From Caulochytrium protostelioides (lineage: Eukaryota > Chytridiomycota > Caulochytriomycetes > Caulochytriales > Caulochytriaceae), in the NCBI GenBank assembly GCA_003615045.1, contig ML014291.1, positions 1-36,893 on the forward strand: 36,893 bases of DNA, given 5' to 3'. Every line of letters begins with the position of its first letter. Position 1 is the stretch's first letter. This document shows, piece after piece, positions 10,211-20,274 of this stretch. Below the pieces are notes generated by a model. The model was given only the letters and a program-made list of their open reading frames with translations. It made no database searches and was not told the DNA's origin. The position numbers were made by a program, and so were the translations under genes.

Positions 10211-10347
10211 CCGTGCCGACCAGGATCCGGGGCCGGGGGGTAGGGCTGCCACGCGGCGGCCCAGCTGGCGCTGCCGCCGCTGGCCGTGGGGTGGGCGAGG
10301 CCTGGAACGCCGAGGGCCGTTCCGAGCAGCTCGAGCATGGGCGACAT
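9001..10347 (-). CDS. Divergent Der1/derlin-like multi-spanning membrane protein
   Basis: A 448-residue protein with a disordered Gly/Ala/Pro-rich N-terminus of about 100 residues that includes an (Asp-Ala) repeat encoded by a hexanucleotide microsatellite. Several hydrophobic segments follow. The order resembles the Der1 family: a first membrane segment after RAAPLTATH; a segment of the FHPGLL / LGDSLWDLL type where derlins have their FxPxL and F-x-FNM region; and late in the protein a DDRPFVLFFSTIPVPPILLP stretch, matching the N-F-F-G...P-x-L-P-W part of derlins, before a last hydrophobic helix. Derlins are ER rhomboid pseudoproteases that help retrotranslocate misfolded proteins in ERAD. 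The usual WR dipeptide is not evident (AWLAHAHRP), and a charged 45-residue loop separates the halves. The family call rests on weak similarity; another polytopic membrane protein is possible. The start is the first ATG. Confidence 0.5.
10177..10206 (-). repeat. In-gene hexanucleotide microsatellite encoding an Asp-Ala repeat
   Basis: Five GTCGGC units on the plus strand read as alternating Asp and Ala codons in the derlin-like gene, near its N-terminus. Length changes in six-base steps keep the frame. Confidence 0.85.
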
Positions 10348-11986
10348 GGCGGCCGATCCGACGCGGTGGCGGCCGTCGAGACGACCAAGCGGCGGCTGAT
10401 GAGGACGATCAGAGCGCGGCGCGGGAGATCCGCTGGCAGAAAGGGCCTGCGGCCTGTGCAGCAGCGGGTCACTCGTGTCCGGGTGGTGACCACGGCCGCC
10501 GATGCCACCGCCGGCGCGACTGGTGCAGGTGCCGACAATGCAGGGGCCGACAGGGTACGTCCTGGTGCACGGGACAGACGTCCGGGGAGCTGAGCGCAGC
10601 GACCGATCGCGGCGACCCGTGGCTGCGAGGGGGGATCAACCGTGCCACGTCCGTCCGCGCTTACGTGCAGCGCCACGCCACAAACGCCGTTCCAACGCCG
10701 TCGGGCGGAGGTCCGTCCGGTCGAGCCAGATTCGCCCGAAAGGCGACAGAGCGGGAGGTACCGGCCGTGGGTGGGTCTGCGTGGAAGGGTGCCAGCAGGG
10801 CACGGGATCGGCACCGGTTCGCTGGGCGTCGGCGTCAGAGTCGGCGATGCCGAGGCGGAGTCGGAGTCGGAGTCGGAGTTGGCGTTGGCGTTGGCGTTGG
10901 CGTTGGAGTCGGCGACAGGTCAAGATCGGGGGAGAACAGAGGGCTGAGGCCTCGGCTGATGTGAGAAGTGGTGGTCATGACGACGGGGTTGGCACGTGTC
11001 AGCGCACGTGCCAGGCGGGAGAGAACGGCGCGCGATGCAGCCGAAACCCGCGAAAGAACCCGCGCTGCCGTCCACGTCCGTGGAGTCCCCCGAAACAGCA
11101 AAGCGGCGGCCACGACCGCCGCGTTCCGTGGCGCAACGCTTGTGATACAACCAGTGACGGCGGCCGCGGTGACGGCCGCGGCGACGGTGGTGGTGCCACG
11201 CAGCGGTCGTGGGGGCTCAGCGGCCTCCCGGCAGTACTCCCGCGCTCGGCCTGCCGCTGCCCGGCGATGTGGCGCGTGGCCTGGCCGGGCCTTCGCCCCA
11301 CCTACACAAATGCACTGCCAGCCGCCCCACGTGGTGCGAGAAACAACGATGATGGTAAATCCGCCAGCAATGTGCCGCCGACAGGGCCATGGCCAGGCAG
11401 ACCAGAGAGTATCCAGAACGCGGTTCAACACAATCATCGTCTACCATCATTCAGGTGACGATGACTAGGACCACGTTTGATGCGGACTCGACACGGAATC
11501 AGGGCCTTCGCTGGAATTCCATCCGATGGCGAGGAAAATTTCGGAAACGATGCCCGCGCAGGCTTGGAGCTTTTTTTTTCTTGCGGTCCCCAGATGATGG
11601 GTGCAAGCGTGTTTCGCTGCCGTATCAACTCAGCCGTATCAACTCCGCAGCTATGCGGCCGCAGGCGGGCCACGAGCACGCGTCGCCTGGCAGGCATGCG
11701 TGCGACATAGCCTCAAACAGCCCAGTCGTCGATTCCTCTTGTCCCCATCAAGGGGCCGACGCTGAGTCACATGCGCTACGTCGCCAATGCCTGCCCTCTC
11801 GGAATATATCTGAAACGCCATACCGGACCCTTCGGCACAAGACCCCTATCCGCCAGCACAGTTTTCATGCCAGCAAACCGCACCTGACACCGCATCGAGG
11901 GGCGCCGAGACGCCTCTTTGGACCCGGCGACCCGCGGCGCCGTCCGCTGCGCGGCCACCCGACGCTGCCCCTGGGCCGCTGTGGCC
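10348..11986. other. Spacer between divergent derlin-like and DUF4211 genes
   Basis: Divergent promoters of the two flanking genes should lie here. A 318-codon plus-strand frame at 10502-11458 runs through the hexamer repeat, is Arg/Ser-rich, starts at the gene-proximal end without any domain and is judged spurious. CGTATCAACTC occurs twice within about 20 bases near 11620-11645. Confidence 0.5.
10857..10916. repeat. Ten-unit variable hexanucleotide repeat (GGAGTC/GGCGTT)
   Basis: Three GGAGTC units, one hybrid GGAGTT, four GGCGTT units, then GGAGTC and GGCGAC, all in six-base register. Confidence 0.9.
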
Positions 11987-14746
11987 ATGGCGCATCGACT
12001 CTACCAGAGCCGTCTCAGCTTCGCCGCATCGCCGTCGCCGTCGCGATCGCCGCCAGCCAAGACCGAGCCGAGTCGGCGTCCACGCGCGCCGCGGCAGTCG
12101 CCGTCGTCCCCGCCACCGCAGCTCAAACCGGAGCCGGAGCCGAAGCCGACGAGACCCGCGGCCTGTGCCGGCCATGGCCTCACGCTCCCACCCGGGCCGG
12201 CACGCAAGCCGGAGACGGATCGCCGCGCCGGCTGGTCCGCGGGCGCCGTCTCCATCAAGCCCGATCCGGACGGCTTTGCCGATAAAGTGGCAGCCGCAGC
12301 CGCCGACCCATGGGCCGTCTGGAACGGCGCCGGGGCGGAGACGGATACCGCGAGCGATGCCGAGACCGGACCAAGTTTTTCCACGACCCCGCCGGAACCC
12401 CCGCCTCCGCTGGGTCGCGCAGCCGAAGGCTATGGCGGCGGCAGCGGCGACGACGAAGACGGTGATAGTGCGGTCGTCGTCGTGCCGGGCCGCTTCGCTG
12501 CGAGCGAGCCGCCGATCGATGACACGGTGGCCCGCGCCTGCGGATTCGGCATGAGCGACGATAGTGATGACGACGGCGACGGCGGGGGCCCCGGATCACC
12601 GCTGGTCGCGTTCCATCGCAGCGGTCGTGCCGCAGCGCGTGTTGCCGCAGGTTCGGACGACGACGACGAGGTCGACGACGCGGCAGGGGCCCTTCGCGTC
12701 ATCGACCCGTCCAGACGACATCGTTCGGCCGCGCTGCGGCGTCCAGCGTCCCTGAAGGCGGGCACCGCCATGGTCTCGGAGGCCAGCGATGCGAATGGCG
12801 ATAGTATCCGCGAGGCGGCTTCGGAGGCTTCGGACACCGCCGAGTCGATTCTCTCGGCGCACAGCTCGGACCAGCCGCTGAGCGCCGACCGGCGCGATTA
12901 CTTGCAAGAGCGTCGCAAAGCGACCGTGCGGAAGCTGTCGGCCCTCCGGCGCAAGCGGTCACAGCGCGACGGCGCGCGACGGCCCACCGCCGTGTCCTCG
13001 AGCGATAGTGAAAGCACGAGCGAGTTCGGTGGGGTTCGCCGCGTTCGCCGGTTGCCTACGGACTCGACGGACTCCGACTCCGACTCCGATGCTGCTTCGG
13101 GCCGTGCCGGGATTGTGATCCTCCGGCCGGACCAGCTAGACAACGCGCTCGACGACGGGTTCATTGTCTCGGACAACGAGATCGAGTCGCCCGCCGAGGC
13201 TTCGGACGGCACGCCGGACGACGAGGACGAGGACGGCGCGAGCGACGCGTGGCCCTCTTCGGGCGCTGGGGACCGCATGTTGCTCGAAAAGGCGGTAGCG
13301 CGGCGGGCCTGGCTCGCGCGGGCCGGTGACTCGGACGGCGACGACTTCGATGACCCGATGGCACGGACGCGGGATGCGCGGCAGCTCGCAGTGATGCGGG
13401 ATGTTCCGACGGCGTTCAATGCCCAGTTCCACAACCCTGCCGAGCACTATGTCATCTACTCGCAGTGGCTGGTGCATCTCGTGTTCGACCCGTTGTTTGG
13501 CGTTCGGATCAAGGACGCTGACCCGGCGACGTACAGCTATTTTGCAAGCTCGATTCGCGCTTTGGATACGCGCGTTCAGTCCTATAAGCAGAGTCTCGTC
13601 GGGTCGTCGGTATGGACACGCGAGTTCGAGATCGACGTGGGGCGCTGGCCCGTGATCCGCTCGCAGCGGCGGGGGATTTGGGACCCCAAGGATTGTGATG
13701 TCTGCCGGCGGCATGGCCACGTAGCTTCTTGGACCGTCGGGTTCACAGGCCGTCCGTACGATCACAAGACCCTGGCGCCTGTGCTTTCGGATCGCGAGTC
13801 CTATGGCGATATGCACGCCGCGTTTGATGTCGACGCGCTCGTCACGCAAATGGCGCATGAAGCGTCTTGCGCTTCTGCTTCCGCTTCCGGCAGTGATGCA
13901 TCGGGCTTGGATTCTACGACCGAATCGGCGTCAGATTCGGAGGCCGCAGCGACGGCGAAGCCGGAGCTGTCCTGTCGAAGCGAAGCGGAGAGCGACGAGG
14001 ACCAGCTCCTGAAGCGGACGCCGTCGCGTCGTCCAACCCTGGTGATACTCGACAGCGACGAAGAAGAGGGCGGGGGCGCTCATGAAAGCCGAAAGCCGCC
14101 GCTGCCGCCCTCAGGAGACGCGATCGTGGCGCCGGTGCCGAAGCGTCGACGGCGACGAAAGGGTCCCCAGCTGCCGGAGCCGGGTCCCGGTCTCGGGCGC
14201 TCGCTGCCCAGGCACAAGCGTCTGCGCAAGGACGGTGCTGAAGACCCGGAAGTGCGTGCGGAGCGCAAGCAAGCCGAGCGGCTTCAGCGTCTGCGCGCAC
14301 ACGTGCAAGCGGTTTCGTTTGGGCACCAGATCTACCGCGAGTACGACGCCGGCCGCATGTGCTACGAGCGGCTGTCGCTGTGGCACCGCCTGCACCACTG
14401 GCAGTATACGGACCTGCAGACCGTCACCGTCATGGTGCGCGAGCACTTGCGCAAGACCAAGGCCAAGACCAAGACCACAACTACGGCCAAGACGATGACG
14501 CCCTTTGATGCAGGCTACTCGTCTCACCATGCCGACGGCGATGAGGATGCGGCGGCGCCCCGATCCTCCTACTCCGGGTTCGAGCCCCCGCTCGGGATGG
14601 CAGCGCTCATGGAGGACGTCAACCCGGACGACGTGTGGCAAGCGCTGCAGCGGACAGCGATTCCCGATTTGTATGCGAGGTGGAAGGGTCTGCTTGAGCA
14701 GAGCGAGCGGTATACCACGGATGGCAAGCTCCAGAACACGTGCTGA
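11987..14746 (+). CDS. DUF4211 (CCDC82-like) acidic nuclear protein
   Basis: A 919-residue protein. The first about 460 residues are disordered, with Pro/Lys-rich then Asp/Ser/Glu-rich tracts (many SDSDSD and DDDED runs). From about residue 470 a folded region begins: FNAQFHNPAEHYVIYSQWLV. It continues through a CDVCRRHGHVASW cysteine/histidine motif and the FTGRPYDHKTLAP stretch. After a second acidic linker it ends with FGHQIYREYDAGRMCYERLSLWHRLHHWQY at about 775-805. This order (aromatic helix, CxxC, G-x-PY, then a C-terminal helix with H..HW) is that of the DUF4211 family, found in fungi and in animal CCDC82. The function is not established; acidity and basic clusters suggest a chromatin role. 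The first ATG is at 11987; the frame extends upstream only through a TTG, so no earlier start is used. No introns are needed. Confidence 0.75.
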   Translation: MAHRLYQSRLSFAASPSPSRSPPAKTEPSRRPRAPRQSPSSPPPQLKPEPEPKPTRPAACAGHGLTLPPGPARKPETDRRAGWSAGAVSIKPDPDGFADKVAAAAADPWAVWNGAGAETDTASDAETGPSFSTTPPEPPPPLGRAAEGYGGGSGDDEDGDSAVVVVPGRFAASEPPIDDTVARACGFGMSDDSDDDGDGGGPGSPLVAFHRSGRAAARVAAGSDDDDEVDDAAGALRVIDPSRRHRSAALRRPASLKAGTAMVSEASDANGDSIREAASEASDTAESILSAHSSDQPLSADRRDYLQERRKATVRKLSALRRKRSQRDGARRPTAVSSSDSESTSEFGGVRRVRRLPTDSTDSDSDSDAASGRAGIVILRPDQLDNALDDGFIVSDNEIESPAEASDGTPDDEDEDGASDAWPSSGAGDRMLLEKAVARRAWLARAGDSDGDDFDDPMARTRDARQLAVMRDVPTAFNAQFHNPAEHYVIYSQWLVHLVFDPLFGVRIKDADPATYSYFASSIRALDTRVQSYKQSLVGSSVWTREFEIDVGRWPVIRSQRRGIWDPKDCDVCRRHGHVASWTVGFTGRPYDHKTLAPVLSDRESYGDMHAAFDVDALVTQMAHEASCASASASGSDASGLDSTTESASDSEAAATAKPELSCRSEAESDEDQLLKRTPSRRPTLVILDSDEEEGGGAHESRKPPLPPSGDAIVAPVPKRRRRRKGPQLPEPGPGLGRSLPRHKRLRKDGAEDPEVRAERKQAERLQRLRAHVQAVSFGHQIYREYDAGRMCYERLSLWHRLHHWQYTDLQTVTVMVREHLRKTKAKTKTTTTAKTMTPFDAGYSSHHADGDEDAAAPRSSYSGFEPPLGMAALMEDVNPDDVWQALQRTAIPDLYARWKGLLEQSERYTTDGKLQNTC

Positions 14747-15144
14747 GACACGAAACGAATGCTAAGCCACGTGGGACCGGTCCCTGTCGAGTCCTTGCAG
14801 ACCTGAAGTCCTGAAAGAGGACCGCCTCACGCCGCCGCGCCCCCACGTCGCCGCGCCGCCATGCCGCGGCGGGAAGCCGTGTCAAACCCAAAGTCGCACA
14901 AATTCTGCGGATCATTCAGGGCCACCTGTCCGCCACGCGGGGCGCAGGGAGACCATATAAAAGAGGCTCGACGGCCCACGTTGCATGCCAAGCTGAATGG
15001 CCGGCGTTTCATACCGCTCACGATGCTGCAGTCTCCTGATGCCTAGGGGAAGTCTGCGATCATGCAAGATCGATCCTTACCACACCGCTTGCCCTCTCTC
15101 TTCTTCATTTTTACCATCGTATATCATTGTATATCTTGCACGCT
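14747..15144. other. Intergenic region and Argonaute 5' UTR
   Basis: Holds the 3' end of the DUF4211 transcript and the Argonaute promoter with a TATA-like element. No open frame here looks coding. Confidence 0.6.
14956..14963 (+). promoter_or_regulatory. TATA-like element upstream of Argonaute
   Basis: TATAAAAG stands out in GC-rich sequence 182 bp before the Argonaute ATG, leaving room for a 5' UTR of roughly 150 bases. No experimental start site is known. Confidence 0.4.
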
Positions 15145-17932
15145 ATGGCCCGCAAGACGAAAAAGACGCCGCCGGCGGCTGAAACGCCGGACCAGCCTAC
15201 GACACGGCCCGCAGCCGAACTCGCTTCTCAGCCCGCAGCAGGGACCAGTGGAATAGTTCCCAACTCGCCGACCGAAGCGGCTCAGAACGTGGTCAGCCGC
15301 GAGCATGCCCGCGAGATCTATCCGCGCCCCCTGCGTCCCGGCATCCATCAGAGTGGCCGCGTGCTCCGACTTCTGGCCAATTTTTATCCGCTCCAGTTCC
15401 CGGATCGAGATATCATTCACTACAGTACGTATTTTGCTGACTTCTGTGTGATCCCTGGAATTCGATGATGACAATAGACTCACCCAAACCGCTGTGGATG
15501 AACCCATCTGTGTGTGTTCAGATGTCGTGATCCATCCCGAGGACAAGGAGATGCCAGAAACGGCCAAGAGGGTCTATGCCCGCGATATTGTGGCGGCATG
15601 GAAAAGCATGCATGCCCGGGAGAAAGCGGTACAGAACGTTGTCTACGACGGACTTGCTAACCTTTTTTCGCCGACGGTGCTACCGGATTGTTGTCTCGCG
15701 CCATGCCAAGTCGAAGTGACCTCGGAGCGAGGTTTTACCAAACGGTTTTCTGTGACGATCGAGCGAGTCGCCCATGTCTCGATGAAAGAGCTACATCGCT
15801 TCATCAACCGGGAGATCGATGTGGTGCCTCAGATTGCACTGACTGCAATCCAAGTGCTAATGCGGCATTTCCCGGCCCTCAATTTTCTGACCTTCGGCGG
15901 CGGCGGCGGATCCTTTTTTGCACCGAAATCCAGCAAGCCGCTGCCGGATGGATTGGTCGTCCATGACGGATGGTACCAGTCCGTCCGCCCGACGTACCGC
16001 AGCCTGCTGCTCAACATGGACGTGTCGTCGACGACCTTCTACCCGACGGGTTCGCTCATCGATGTGGTCTGCGCCTTTTTCGGCGCGCGCAACATCACGG
16101 GCATCCGCCCCGATTGGCTGCGCCGCGACCGCAACCGACTGGTGTTGTACCTGAAGGGCCTCAAGACAAAGCTGACGTATGAAAACCACACGAAGCGCTC
16201 GGACTACAAAATCGCGGCACTCACGAAGGACGGCGCGCGCGAGACGGTGCAGGAGATCGACGGTAAGAAGATCTCGATCGCCAACTATTACCTTACGCGC
16301 CACAACATCCACCTCGAGTTCCCGACGCTGCCATGCGCCGTGATGGACAAGAAGGGCCGCGTCATCATCCCCATGGAGCTGCTGACCGTCAAGCCGGGCC
16401 AGCGCCACACGGGCAAGCTGAACGACAAGCAGCTCGCGGACATGATCAAGGTCACCGCAGTTCGGCCCGACCAGCGCATGCGTCGCATCGAAGAAGGGCG
16501 GATGGCGCTGCACGGCCGCAACCCGATGTTCCGCGACTGGGGCTTTTCTCTCGGTGACCGCTTGGTCGAAGTCCAGGCCCATCAAATGAAGGCGCCGATG
16601 CTGACCTTTGGTGGTGATCGCTCCGTGCCCTCCGATGGCACGTGGAAGTATGGAAAGGACAGCAAGTTTGCCGTCCCGAGTGCGCCGTTGGCCTGCTGGG
16701 CCGTCGCGGTCTTTGATAATACCGATGTGCGTGACGTTCAACGCTTTGTCGGGACTCTGGTCAGGTCGCTGGAGGCGATGGGCGTAAAGGTGCCTGCCCA
16801 GCAGCCGGCCATTGTGCCGGCCGGCCGCATGTCAGCGGAGCAAGTGCTCCGGAAATGCCAAGCCGCAGCGCTTGCGACCAAGGCCGGCCCCCTCGGCTAC
16901 TGCCAGCTCACGCTGTGCGTACTGAACTCCCGCGACAAATTCATCTACAAGGAAGTGAAGGCCGCGGCCGAAACTGTCATTGCGCCGGGCCTCATGACGC
17001 AATGCTGCTTGTCTCACCACGTGCTGGCGAACAAGCCGGCGTACGTCAGCAATTTGATCCTCAAGATCAATGCCAAGCTTTTCGGCGTGAATGTAACCAT
17101 GAAGCTCGCGCAGGAGCTTCCCGAGCTGAACGAACCGACCATGATCATGGGTGCCGATGTCACTCATCCGCCGCCCGGGGTCACTGGCGGCATGTCCCTT
17201 TCTGCGCTGACTTGCAGCGTCGACGCCAAGTATGCGCAGTACCGTGCGACCTACCGCCGGCAGCCCCGTGCGCGCAGCGAGATGATTCAGCATCTGGGCG
17301 AGATGGCTGTCGAGCTTTTCACCCTGTTTCGGCAGATGAATCCGCGGTTCCCGCCACGCAAGATTCTCTTTTACCGCGACGGCGTCTCCGAAGGCCAGTT
17401 TGACGAAGTGGCGTTCGAAGAAATCCCCCAGTTGAAGAAGGCGCTGGCGGCAATGGGCTGGATGAACACGAAGCTCACGTTTATAACGGTTATGAAACGG
17501 CACCACGCGCGATTCTTCCCGGTGAACCGCAATGACGCCGACCGCAGCGGCAACGTGCCTGCGGGCACCGTCATCGACACGGGCGTCACCCACCCCTCTG
17601 AGTTCGACTTCTACCTCTTCTCCCACCCGGGTCTCCAGGGAACCTCCCGTCCGGGGCACTACCACGTGCTGTACGACGAGAACGCATTCTCGTGCGAGGC
17701 ACTGCACCGCATCACGTACCGGCAGTGCTATCTGTTCGCGCGCTCGACCCGCGCCGTCGGCATCGTGCCCGCCGTGTACTATGCGGACATCATGGCGACA
17801 CGCGCCAGCTGCCACGCCATCGGCGGAATCGACGATACCAGCACCGTCATGTCGGGCATGACCGAGCGAAACAGCAACCAGACCTTTGGCGACGTCATCC
17901 CGGCCATCAAGCAGACCATGTACTTTACGTGA
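15145..17932 (+). CDS. Argonaute (eukaryotic AGO clade), join(15145..15424, 15522..17932)
   Basis: The spliced product is 896 residues, the usual AGO length. It carries a disordered N-terminus (about 1-70), N domain and L1, PAZ, L2, MID and PIWI. MID shows the 5'-phosphate pocket residues YKEVK...TQC...LKINAKL. PIWI carries GADVTHPPPG (Asp639), RSEMI with the glutamate finger (Glu680), YRDGVSEGQF (Asp713) and YYADIMATRASCH (Asp849). This is a complete DEDD slicer tetrad, Asp replacing the His found in animal AGO2, as in several fungi. It is predicted to bind small RNAs and cleave targets in cytoplasmic or nuclear RNA interference. The intron interrupts the HYN codon after DRDII; splicing is needed because the first frame ends at 15467-15469. 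The ATG at 15145 gives MARKTKK; the frame above starts with another ATG at 15127 (MYILHA), a possible alternative. No Dicer or RNA polymerase lies nearby. Confidence 0.95.
15425..15521 (+). other. Argonaute intron, 97 bp
   Basis: Donor GTACGT, acceptor TTCAG, phase 1 (A from exon 1 plus AT from exon 2 gives Asn94). A GCTGAC branch-site-like sequence lies early in it. Removal restores the conserved sequence from DIIHY to VVIHPED. Confidence 0.85.
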
Positions 17933-18570
17933 CAACCGTACGAATGCCTGATCTCTTTCCCCTTGATTATAATTATTATTATTTTGGTTGATGGTGATGC
18001 GAGAGGCCACGAGACGTCGCTTGAAGCAGGTCGGCCGGATCAATAGGGGAGAAGTGGTCACCGCTATACACGCGGCCGAAGCGATACCCACATTATCAGC
18101 GGCCGCGACGCCACGAACACTGACGCCGCCTCGAGTGGGGCGGGGATTCCAACAGAGATGGCGCAGCAGCGACGGCGTCCACCTTCTCTCCGACGACCCG
18201 CTTCTTGGGCTGGGCTGGGCTAGGCTTGGCCGAACCCGAACACCCCGGCGTGTGCGGTCCCGCCGCTCCGGATCGCCGACTGAGGGCCCCGCACAGGGCT
18301 CCCCTGGGCGCGGTGCTGCTCTCGGGTACGCGCCATTCCGTCATCCCGCGGCAGCCGACAGCGATGCGGACATATATGCGGACATATACGTATACATACA
18401 CGATCATCGCCATCCACCGTCCTCGCGGTCGACACCATCTCCACATGGGAACCCCTGTCGTGCGGCGCTCCACAGCATGGGCGATCGCCCGCATCTCCGC
18501 TACCGCGGGGTCCACCGACCGGATCCATCCTGGCACCGCCTGCTTTCCATATCGCCTGCAGACGCCTGCC
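17933..18570. other. Spacer after Argonaute
   Basis: Begins with an AT-rich stretch (about 17964-17985) that likely holds Argonaute 3' processing signals. Near 18365-18400 a GCGGACATATA-type unit is repeated in an AT-rich patch about 180 bp before the next candidate gene, possibly its core promoter. No gene was recognised. Confidence 0.5.
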
Positions 18571-19239
18571 ATGGCCTTTGTCTCGCCGCTGCCATCGCCG
18601 GGGGTCGCGGCGTCCGCGTCGCCCTCTCCCGCCGCGTCGCCCGCGGCCCTCCCGACGCCGCCGCCACCGCCGCTGGTGGCGACGCCGACCGAAGGGGACG
18701 ACCTGCCGCTCCCGCGGGACGCGCGCGCCCTCGTGGCCGGGCTGCGCCACCTCGCGACGAAGCTCGCGCGCGTCGGCATCCCGCCGCTGTGGACGTGGAC
18801 GCCTGACGTGCTCGCGGCGGCGCCGCCGGCCGCGGCGTTGGCGGACGACGGCGCCGCGGCGACGGCGACGCCGGAGATCATGCTGCGCGTGCACGCGCGC
18901 ACCGCCGTCCTCGCCGCGCGGCTCACCGCCCTCGGCCGCGACCTCAGCCGCGCGCTCAGCGCCGCCATCAAGCTCCGCACCGCCGAGGCCGCGCTGCAGG
19001 CGCCGGTGGGACCCGACCCGGCGCGGGACGCCGTCGCCGACGCGCGGAAGACGGTCCCGCCGCCGCCGACGGCGGCGGCGTCGGCCGCATCGGCATCGCG
19101 GTCGGCACGCAACGCCCGCGCCCCGCCCGTCGTGCCTCTCGTGCGATGCCGCGACCTGGCGCCGTCAGCGATGGCGGCCGGCGCCGTCGTCTGCGTCGTC
19201 TGCATGCTGATCGCGATGGCGCTCGTGCCGCCTGCCTGA
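18571..19239 (+). CDS. Possible small tail-anchored membrane protein, unrecognised
   Basis: A 222-residue frame starting at ATG 18571 (MAFVSPLPS). It has a Pro/Ala/Ser-rich N-terminus; a leucine/alanine-rich amphipathic region at about 45-150 (RALVAGLRHLATKLARVG; VHARTAVLAARLTALGRDL) that could form helices or a coiled coil; a low-complexity linker; and one hydrophobic C-terminal segment (AAGAVVCVVCMLIAMALVPPA) running to the stop. That is the layout of a tail-anchored protein, such as SNARE-like or organelle-surface adaptors, but no family motif is recognised. Third positions are G/C-rich in this frame. A 390-codon minus-strand frame covers the same DNA; it lacks a hydrophobic or folded segment and is judged the shadow, though this is not certain. 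Confidence 0.45.
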   Translation: MAFVSPLPSPGVAASASPSPAASPAALPTPPPPPLVATPTEGDDLPLPRDARALVAGLRHLATKLARVGIPPLWTWTPDVLAAAPPAAALADDGAAATATPEIMLRVHARTAVLAARLTALGRDLSRALSAAIKLRTAEAALQAPVGPDPARDAVADARKTVPPPPTAAASAASASRSARNARAPPVVPLVRCRDLAPSAMAAGAVVCVVCMLIAMALVPPA

Positions 19240-20060
19240 ACGCTTGCCTGGGTGGGGCTCGTGGTCATCGCGCCGGACGCGACAGACCCATGATGGCACC
19301 TTCTGAGTATCGCGAATCCGATCGATTTCCGTCTCTATTGAAATTTCTTGGCGACTTGATCATTGCTTTCTCTGGCCTTGGGGCTCGTCTAGTTTCCGCT
19401 TTAGTTTTTTTTTGTTCAACCGTTTCATCGTTATAACTCGCGCTGGTCGCTGATCGCTTTCCAGATCCTGTCTTCATGATCCTCCGACGAAGCCGGGTTT
19501 GCTCAATCAGCGGCCTTTTTTTTCGGGTGGGCCTTGAGGGCCTGTGCTTGAAAGGACCTTGGCCGGCGCCGCTGGTCAAGGCCCTTCGCGACAGCGCTGC
19601 ACGCCACGCCAGGCATCCGATAGGCGGCGGAGGTCCGTCAGGCGCCCACCATTTTGTGCGACTCTCTCGGCTCTCTCGGGGAGAGGGAGGGGTTGTCGGC
19701 CCGGCGCTGCGGTCGACCTGCTGCAAGCCTCGTCGCACTTGGATGGCGAGCCAGCGGGTGCGCGGCTGCGGGTGTGGGTGCGGATGCTCGGTGCGAACCG
19801 CGACAGACGTCTTTGGGGTGATTCCTTCTCCACGCAGCACGACCATGTGCAGATAAAAAGGAAACGCGGGATGCGCGAAGCGAGCGGGCACGCGGAGGCC
19901 CAGGGATGCCCCTCTCGCTTGACGCTACGAAAAGCCCGCTTTTTCTCCGTGCATTGATACGCCAGCGACGCGGGACTCCGGTGCTTGTCTGTTTCCCTAG
20001 TGCTTTACGACCCCCCCATTCCCCATTCCCCAGCCGACCCTGATTGATAGCACCATCACG
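19240..20060. other. Spacer and promoter region of threonyl-tRNA synthetase
   Basis: Contains T-rich stretches near 19407 and 19505 and a C-rich patch at about 20010-20035 (CCCCATTCCCC repeated) just before the synthetase ATG. A 208-codon minus-strand frame is basic and low-complexity and is not supported as a gene. Confidence 0.5.
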
Positions 20061-20243
20061 ATGGCTGACGCCGGCATCTCCGAGGCGGCTAACAAGCTGC
20101 AGGACCTCAAGGTCACAGAGGGCGCGGCCCCTGCCGATAAGCCTGCCAAGTCGCCCAAGGCCGCCAAGAAGGCCAAGAAGGGTGGCGATATGCAGCTGAA
20201 GGTAACGCTGCCCACACGGGCGAGTCCCAACGGTTATCTTCCA

Positions 20244-20274
<31 letters not shown>

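Noticed and set aside
8917-10593. 558-codon plus-strand frame antisense to the derlin-like gene
   Set aside because: Arg/Glu/Ala-rich low complexity; the minus strand gives hydrophobic segments in a sensible order.
10502-11458. 318-codon plus-strand frame
   Set aside because: It depends on the hexanucleotide array and basic low-complexity sequence, with no recognisable fold.
19265-19891. 208-codon minus-strand frame before the ThrRS gene
   Set aside because: Highly basic, Ser/Arg/Pro-rich and without a motif; it covers likely promoter DNA.
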